Origin: Sulfitobacter geojensis
GTDB taxonomy: Bacteria; Pseudomonadota; Alphaproteobacteria; Rhodobacterales; Rhodobacteraceae
Reading direction: 5' to 3'
Assembly (NCBI RefSeq): GCF_000622325.1
Contig: NZ_JASE01000005.1
Coordinates: 930,001 to 994,000 of the forward strand
DNA: 64,000 bases
The number at the start of each line of letters is the position of its first letter. The first letter of the stretch is position 1. The position numbers were made by a program, and so were the translations under genes. This document shows, piece by piece, positions 60,395-64,000 of this stretch. Below the pieces are notes generated by a model. That model searched no databases. It was not told the DNA's origin and was given only the letters and a program-made list of their open reading frames with translations.

Positions 60395-61233
60395 TGTCTG
60401 ATGTCGCCCAAACCCAAGCCCGCCGTATGCCCCGTATCAAAGGCAATGTTGTGGTGATGGGGCTGTACCTCTTGTTCTTGCTCCTGCCAATTTACTGGCT
60501 GGTGATGATGAGCCTGAAAACCAATTCAGAGATCCTGAACACCTTTACCCTGTGGCCGCGTGATCTGACGTTTGACAACTATCTGACGATCCTGACGGAT
60601 GCGTCATGGTACACCGGCTATCTCAACTCGATGGCCTATGTGGTCATGAACATGGTGATTTCGCTGCTGGTGGCGCTGCCTGCGGCCTATGCGTTCAGCC
60701 GCTACACCTTTATGGGGGACAAGCATTTGTTCTTCTGGCTGCTGACCAACCGGATGGCCCCGCCTGCGGTGTTTGCCCTGCCGTTTTTCCAGCTTTACAG
60801 TTCGGTCGGCCTGTTCGACACCCATATCGCCGTCGCCTTGGCGCATTGTCTTTTCAACGTGCCGCTGGCGGTCTGGATCTTGGAAGGGTTCATGCGCGGC
60901 GTGCCCAAGGAGATTGACGAGACCGCCTATATCGACGGCTATTCCTTTCCGCGGTTTTTCATCAAGATTTTCACGCCTCTGGTTGCTTCTGGCATCGGTG
61001 TCACCGCGTTTTTCCTGTTTATGTTCTCATGGGTGGAACTGCTGCTCAGCCGGACGCTGACATCGGTTAACGCGAAACCCATTGCCGCCACCATGACGCG
61101 TACTGTGGGCGCTGCCGGTATCGACTGGGGCGTGCTGGCCGCGGCCGGTGTGCTGACGATCGTGCCGGGCGCTTTGGTGATCTATTTTGTCCGCAACTAC
61201 ATCGCCAAGGGTTTTGCCCTGGGGAGAGTGTGA
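60394..61233 (+). CDS. glpQ: Glycerol ABC transporter permease GlpQ
   Basis: A 279-residue MalG-type permease with about six helices and the coupling helix DETAYIDGYSFPRFFIKIF. It pairs with GlpP in the inner membrane and has a close paralogue at 52976-53773. Its stop overlaps the start of the unknown gene at 61233 (TGATG), so that gene is coupled to it. Confidence 0.9.
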   Translation: MSDVAQTQARRMPRIKGNVVVMGLYLLFLLLPIYWLVMMSLKTNSEILNTFTLWPRDLTFDNYLTILTDASWYTGYLNSMAYVVMNMVISLLVALPAAYAFSRYTFMGDKHLFFWLLTNRMAPPAVFALPFFQLYSSVGLFDTHIAVALAHCLFNVPLAVWILEGFMRGVPKEIDETAYIDGYSFPRFFIKIFTPLVASGIGVTAFFLFMFSWVELLLSRTLTSVNAKPIAATMTRTVGAAGIDWGVLAAAGVLTIVPGALVIYFVRNYIAKGFALGRV

Positions 61234-61736
61234 TGGCAGAGTGGACGGTGGCTAATCTTGTAGCGATTTATGGAGCCATGTTATCAACCATCATCGCGGT
61301 AACTGCAGCACTTCGTTGGTTATTACAGGGACCAAAGGCTTCTGTAAGTGTCTTCAATCCAAATGAGTTCTGGACCAGAGATCGACACTATGGATTTGTG
61401 GTTTCGAATGCTGGCTCGCGCCCTTTCGTAGTTCAAAGTGTACATGTTAGTTTTCATTCAAGTCTAAAGGGCAGAGATACAATAGGGCCGATCGAGCGTT
61501 ATGATCAATCGTCCCAGATGAGCCCTTCATTCAAGAAGGAACGTGACCCGCATAAAGAAAACACTGTGAGGTATGTGCCAAACGTGATCGCCCAAGGTGA
61601 AGAGTATACTGCAATTTCGACACCGCCTGAGGAGTTCGAACCCAGCAGGCATTGGATTCGGGTCGTGGCTTATGTGCGGAATTCAAATCGAAAATTTGTT
61701 GGTTGGGCATCGCCCGTAGAAAAAGAGGACCTCTGA
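61233..61736 (+). CDS. Unknown membrane-anchored protein inserted in the glycerol operon
   Basis: A 167-residue protein I do not recognise. An N-terminal membrane helix (VANLVAIYGAMLSTIIAVTAALRWLL) is followed by a soluble, beta-strand-rich domain (KASVSVFN, HYGFVVSNAGSRPFVVQSVHVSFHSS, HWIRVVAYVRNSNRKFVGWAS). The gene overlaps both neighbours by TGATG, so translation is coupled to glpQ and glpU. Its codons look more AT-rich than the rest of the operon, suggesting later insertion between glpQ and glpU. Known glpSTPQUV operons do not include it as far as I recall. Function unknown. Confidence 0.65.
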   Translation: MAEWTVANLVAIYGAMLSTIIAVTAALRWLLQGPKASVSVFNPNEFWTRDRHYGFVVSNAGSRPFVVQSVHVSFHSSLKGRDTIGPIERYDQSSQMSPSFKKERDPHKENTVRYVPNVIAQGEEYTAISTPPEEFEPSRHWIRVVAYVRNSNRKFVGWASPVEKEDL

Positions 61737-62008
61737 TGGACTGGATGGCATGGACTTGGCCGACCGCCGCATTCTTCGGCATCATCGCGGCCACGCTGGT
61801 GACTTTCACAGTGCTGGCAATCAAATTCCCCGAGGCACCGCGCAGCGGTATCTTGCGGATCGAAACAACACGTGGTGACCGGCTGTTCATCACGCTGCTG
61901 GGCTCTGCCTTTATCAATCTGGCATGGCTTGGCTTACTGGATGCGCCGCAATGGGGTGCGTTGGTTGTTTGTCTGTTTTACGCCATTGCGGTTTTCCGCT
62001 GGGTGTAA
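61736..62008 (+). CDS. glpU: GlpU, small DUF2160 membrane protein of the glycerol importer
   Basis: A 90-residue protein with about three hydrophobic helices (WPTAAFFGIIAATLVTFTVLAI, LFITLLGSAFINLAWLGLL, ALVVCLFYAIAVFRWV), matching the DUF2160 family that sits in glycerol ABC operons. Its role is unknown; it may stabilise the permease. I place the start at 61736 (GAGGA upstream), overlapping the previous stop; a longer in-frame reading enters the previous gene. Confidence 0.85.
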   Translation: MDWMAWTWPTAAFFGIIAATLVTFTVLAIKFPEAPRSGILRIETTRGDRLFITLLGSAFINLAWLGLLDAPQWGALVVCLFYAIAVFRWV

Positions 62009-62076
62009 TCGAAAAGGCAGTCCGGCACGCAAGAACCGGATCGCCTTCATTACTATCATTTTAGGGAGGAACCAGA

Positions 62077-63798
62077 ATGAACTTGCGACTTAAGGGAACC
62101 ACAGCGATTGCGCTGGCGACATGTATGTTCGCCGCACCCGCCTTTGCTGACATGGATGCCGCTAAGGCATTTCTCGACAGTGAAATCGGCGATATGTCCG
62201 TGCTGTCACGTGCAGATCAGGAAGCGGAACTGCAGTTTTTCGTCGACGCAGCCAAACCGTTCGAGGGTATGGAGATCAACGTTGTCTCCGAAACCATCGG
62301 CACGCACACCTATGAATCCACCGTGCTTGCGCCTGCATTCGAAGCGATCACCGGCATCAAGGTCACACATGACCTGATCGGCGAAGGCGACGTTGTTGAA
62401 AAGCTGCAAACACAAATGCAGTCGGGCGAAAACATCTATGACGCCTATATCAACGACTCCGACCTGATCGGTACGCACTGGCGTTACCAACAGGCGCGCA
62501 ACCTGACCGACTGGATGTCCGGCGAAGGGGCGGCGGTTACAAACCCGAACCTTGATCTGGAAGATTTCATCGGCCTGTCCTTCACCACCGGCCCCGATGG
62601 CAAGGTGTACCAACTGCCCGACCAGCAGTTCGCGAACCTCTACTGGTTCCGCTACGATTGGTTCAACGACGAACAGAACAAAGCGGATTTCAAAGCGAAA
62701 TACGGCTACGATCTGGGTGTGCCAGTCAACTGGACGGCTTACGAGGACATTGCGGAATTCTTCACCGGCCGTGATCTGTCACGTCTTGGCGTTGAAGGCG
62801 AAGTCTTTGGCAACATGGACTACGGCAAGAAAGACCCGTCACTGGGGTGGCGTTACACTGACGCGTGGCTGTCCATGGCCGGTGCCGGCGATGTGGGCGA
62901 ACCCAACGGTCTGCCTGTTGACGAATGGGGCATCCGTGTGAACGAAAACTCACAGCCTGTGGGGTCCTGCGTTGCGCGCGGTGGTGCCACCAACGGACCA
63001 GCAGCTGTCTATGCTGTGACCAAGGCAATCGAATGGCTGGAAAAATACTCTCCGCCCGCCGCTGCCGGTATGACGTTCTCTGAAGCGGGCCCAATTCCTG
63101 CACAGGGTAACGTTGCACAGCAGATGTTCTGGTACACCGCATTCACTGCGGCGTCCGTAGAGCCTGATCTGCCTGTGATGAACGAAGATGGCACGCCAAA
63201 GTGGCGCATGGCACCTTCGCCACACGGTGCATACTGGACCGAAGGCACCAAGATTGGCTACCAAGATGCCGGTTCCTGGACCCTGATGAAATCAACACCT
63301 GTTGATCGCGCTCAGGCGGCCTGGCTTTATGCCCAGTTCGTGACATCGAAAACTGTCGACGTGAAGAAAAGCCATGTTGGTCTGACGTTCATTCGTGAAT
63401 CCACGATCCAGCACGAAAGCTTTACCGAGCGTGCGCCCAAACTGGGTGGTCTGGTTGAATTCTACCGTTCGCCCGCGCGCGTTCAGTGGTCGCCAACCGG
63501 CACCAACGTGCCTGACTATCCAAAGCTGGCACAGCTGTGGTGGCAGAACATTGGCGACGCGATGTCAGGTGCGAAAACACCTCAGGAAGCACTGGATTCA
63601 CTTTGCGCAGATCAGGAAAAAGTTCTGATCCGTCTGGAGCGTGCCGGTGTTCAGGGCGATATCGGTCCGAAGATGAACGAAGAAAAAGATGCCGAGTACT
63701 GGCTGTCCCAGCCCGGTTCGCCCAAAGCGAAGCTGGCGAACGAGGACGAAGAACCAGTTACGATCGCTTATGACGAGCTGATCAAATCCTGGCAGTAA
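62077..63798 (+). CDS. glpV: Glycerol ABC transporter substrate-binding protein GlpV
   Basis: A 573-residue periplasmic binding protein. The signal peptide is MNLRLKGTTAIALATCMFAAPAFA, cleaved before DMDAAK. The mature protein has the type of long extracellular sugar-binding fold (VVSETIGTHTYESTVLAPAFEAITG; IYDAYINDSDLIG; aromatic-rich TGRDLSRLG region). It captures glycerol and delivers it to GlpP/GlpQ. GGGAGGA precedes the ATG, suggesting strong translation. Last gene of the operon, followed by a stem-loop. Confidence 0.9.
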   Translation: MNLRLKGTTAIALATCMFAAPAFADMDAAKAFLDSEIGDMSVLSRADQEAELQFFVDAAKPFEGMEINVVSETIGTHTYESTVLAPAFEAITGIKVTHDLIGEGDVVEKLQTQMQSGENIYDAYINDSDLIGTHWRYQQARNLTDWMSGEGAAVTNPNLDLEDFIGLSFTTGPDGKVYQLPDQQFANLYWFRYDWFNDEQNKADFKAKYGYDLGVPVNWTAYEDIAEFFTGRDLSRLGVEGEVFGNMDYGKKDPSLGWRYTDAWLSMAGAGDVGEPNGLPVDEWGIRVNENSQPVGSCVARGGATNGPAAVYAVTKAIEWLEKYSPPAAAGMTFSEAGPIPAQGNVAQQMFWYTAFTAASVEPDLPVMNEDGTPKWRMAPSPHGAYWTEGTKIGYQDAGSWTLMKSTPVDRAQAAWLYAQFVTSKTVDVKKSHVGLTFIRESTIQHESFTERAPKLGGLVEFYRSPARVQWSPTGTNVPDYPKLAQLWWQNIGDAMSGAKTPQEALDSLCADQEKVLIRLERAGVQGDIGPKMNEEKDAEYWLSQPGSPKAKLANEDEEPVTIAYDELIKSWQ

Positions 63799-63807
63799 GC
63801 CATTGAT

Positions 63808-63831
63808 CCGGGGCCAGTGCGCTGGCCCCGG
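63808..63831 (+). terminator. Stem-loop after glpV
   Basis: CCGGGGCCAG, loop TGCG, CTGGCCCCGG: a perfect 10-bp stem ten bases after the stop, but without a T-run. It may stabilise the glpV mRNA 3' end or aid termination. Confidence 0.55.
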
Positions 63832-63854
63832 GACGCCCCCCATTTCCCCAAAAT

Positions 63855-64000
63855 TTATACGTCCCCGAAGGTGGTCAGATATTCGCTGACACGCACACCA
63901 AACCGGCGTTGAAACGCCCGCTGCATCCGTTGCAGATCCCCGAAACCGCTGTCCTGTGCGACCTGTTTCAATGGCAGCTTTCCCTGCAACAATCCGCGCG
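63855..64000 (-). CDS. AraC-family (GlxA-like) transcriptional regulator, C-terminal fragment
   Basis: Only the last 48 codons are in the window. They end in a typical second AraC helix-turn-helix: LPLKQVAQDSGFGDLQRMQRAF followed by QRRFGVRVSEYLTTF. The FGDLQRMQRAF form resembles GlxA-like regulators. The target is unknown; it is convergent with the glycerol operon. Confidence 0.8.
   Translation of the reverse strand, partial: RGLLQGKLPLKQVAQDSGFGDLQRMQRAFQRRFGVRVSEYLTTFGDV

Overview
The window looks like the chromosome of a marine alphaproteobacterium of the Rhodobacterales (Roseobacter group). This is inferred from the order pckA / chvI-chvG-hprK-rapZ-EIIA-ptsH, from EtfBA beside a 3-hydroxyacyl-CoA dehydrogenase, from lineage-typical families (DUF6473, the twin-helix small protein, DUF898 plus M48 peptidase), and from a glycerol ABC transporter of the glpSTPQUV type. 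No species is claimed. No prophage, insertion sequence or CRISPR array was seen.

Layout. 1-5.9 kb: start of pckA, then the ChvG/ChvI two-component system and a regulatory phosphotransfer set (HprK, RapZ, EIIA-Man, HPr) and an acyltransferase. 6-12.1 kb: mostly minus-strand metabolic genes (hydroxybutyryl-CoA dehydrogenase, EtfA/EtfB, cobalamin adenosyltransferase, SDR, SH3 protein) with one opposing DUF6473 gene. 12.3-17.7 kb: parC, a DUF898 membrane protein, an M48 peptidase and a lipoprotein. 17.8-52.1 kb: a long stretch of translation and transcription genes: tuf1, tRNA-Trp, secE, nusG, rplK-rplA, rplJ-rplL, rpoB-rpoC, rpsL-rpsG-fusA-tuf2, rpsJ-rplC-rplD-rplW. At most of the seams between these blocks sits a small accessory cassette: lrp/azlCD, a soluble Cache protein plus an MCP, two cell-surface sugar genes, a glycine-rich exported protein with two paralogous glycosyltransferases around a DMT exporter, and a PD-(D/E)XK-like gene. 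The two tuf genes appear identical and lie about 30 kb apart in direct orientation. 52.3-52.96 kb: a cold-shock gene and a WGR-domain gene. 52.98-63.8 kb: a glycerol locus. GlpR (DeoR family) and two orphan permeases point left; glpD and a full ABC transporter point right (two ATPases, two permeases, the small membrane protein GlpU and binding protein GlpV). One unrecognised gene is translationally coupled inside this operon. The window ends in an AraC-family regulator.

How the parts work together. ChvGI and the HprK/HPr/EIIA set probably tie envelope or acid signals and carbon status to gluconeogenesis (PckA). The ribosomal blocks carry their own terminators, leaders and promoters, so the accessory cassettes between them are probably transcribed independently. 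In the glycerol locus GlpR probably represses the divergent promoter region; glycerol is bound by GlpV and imported by GlpP/GlpQ, powered by GlpS/GlpT. GlpD oxidises glycerol-3-phosphate; the kinase GlpK is not in this window.

The most interesting signals are in the glycerol locus (asymmetric ATPase pair, orphan duplicate permease pair, coupled unknown gene), in the accessory cassettes at the ribosomal seams, and in unusual RNA arrangements: a Shine-Dalgarno inside a terminator stem, a terminator-like hairpin in the nusG leader, and four consecutive hairpins before rpoB.
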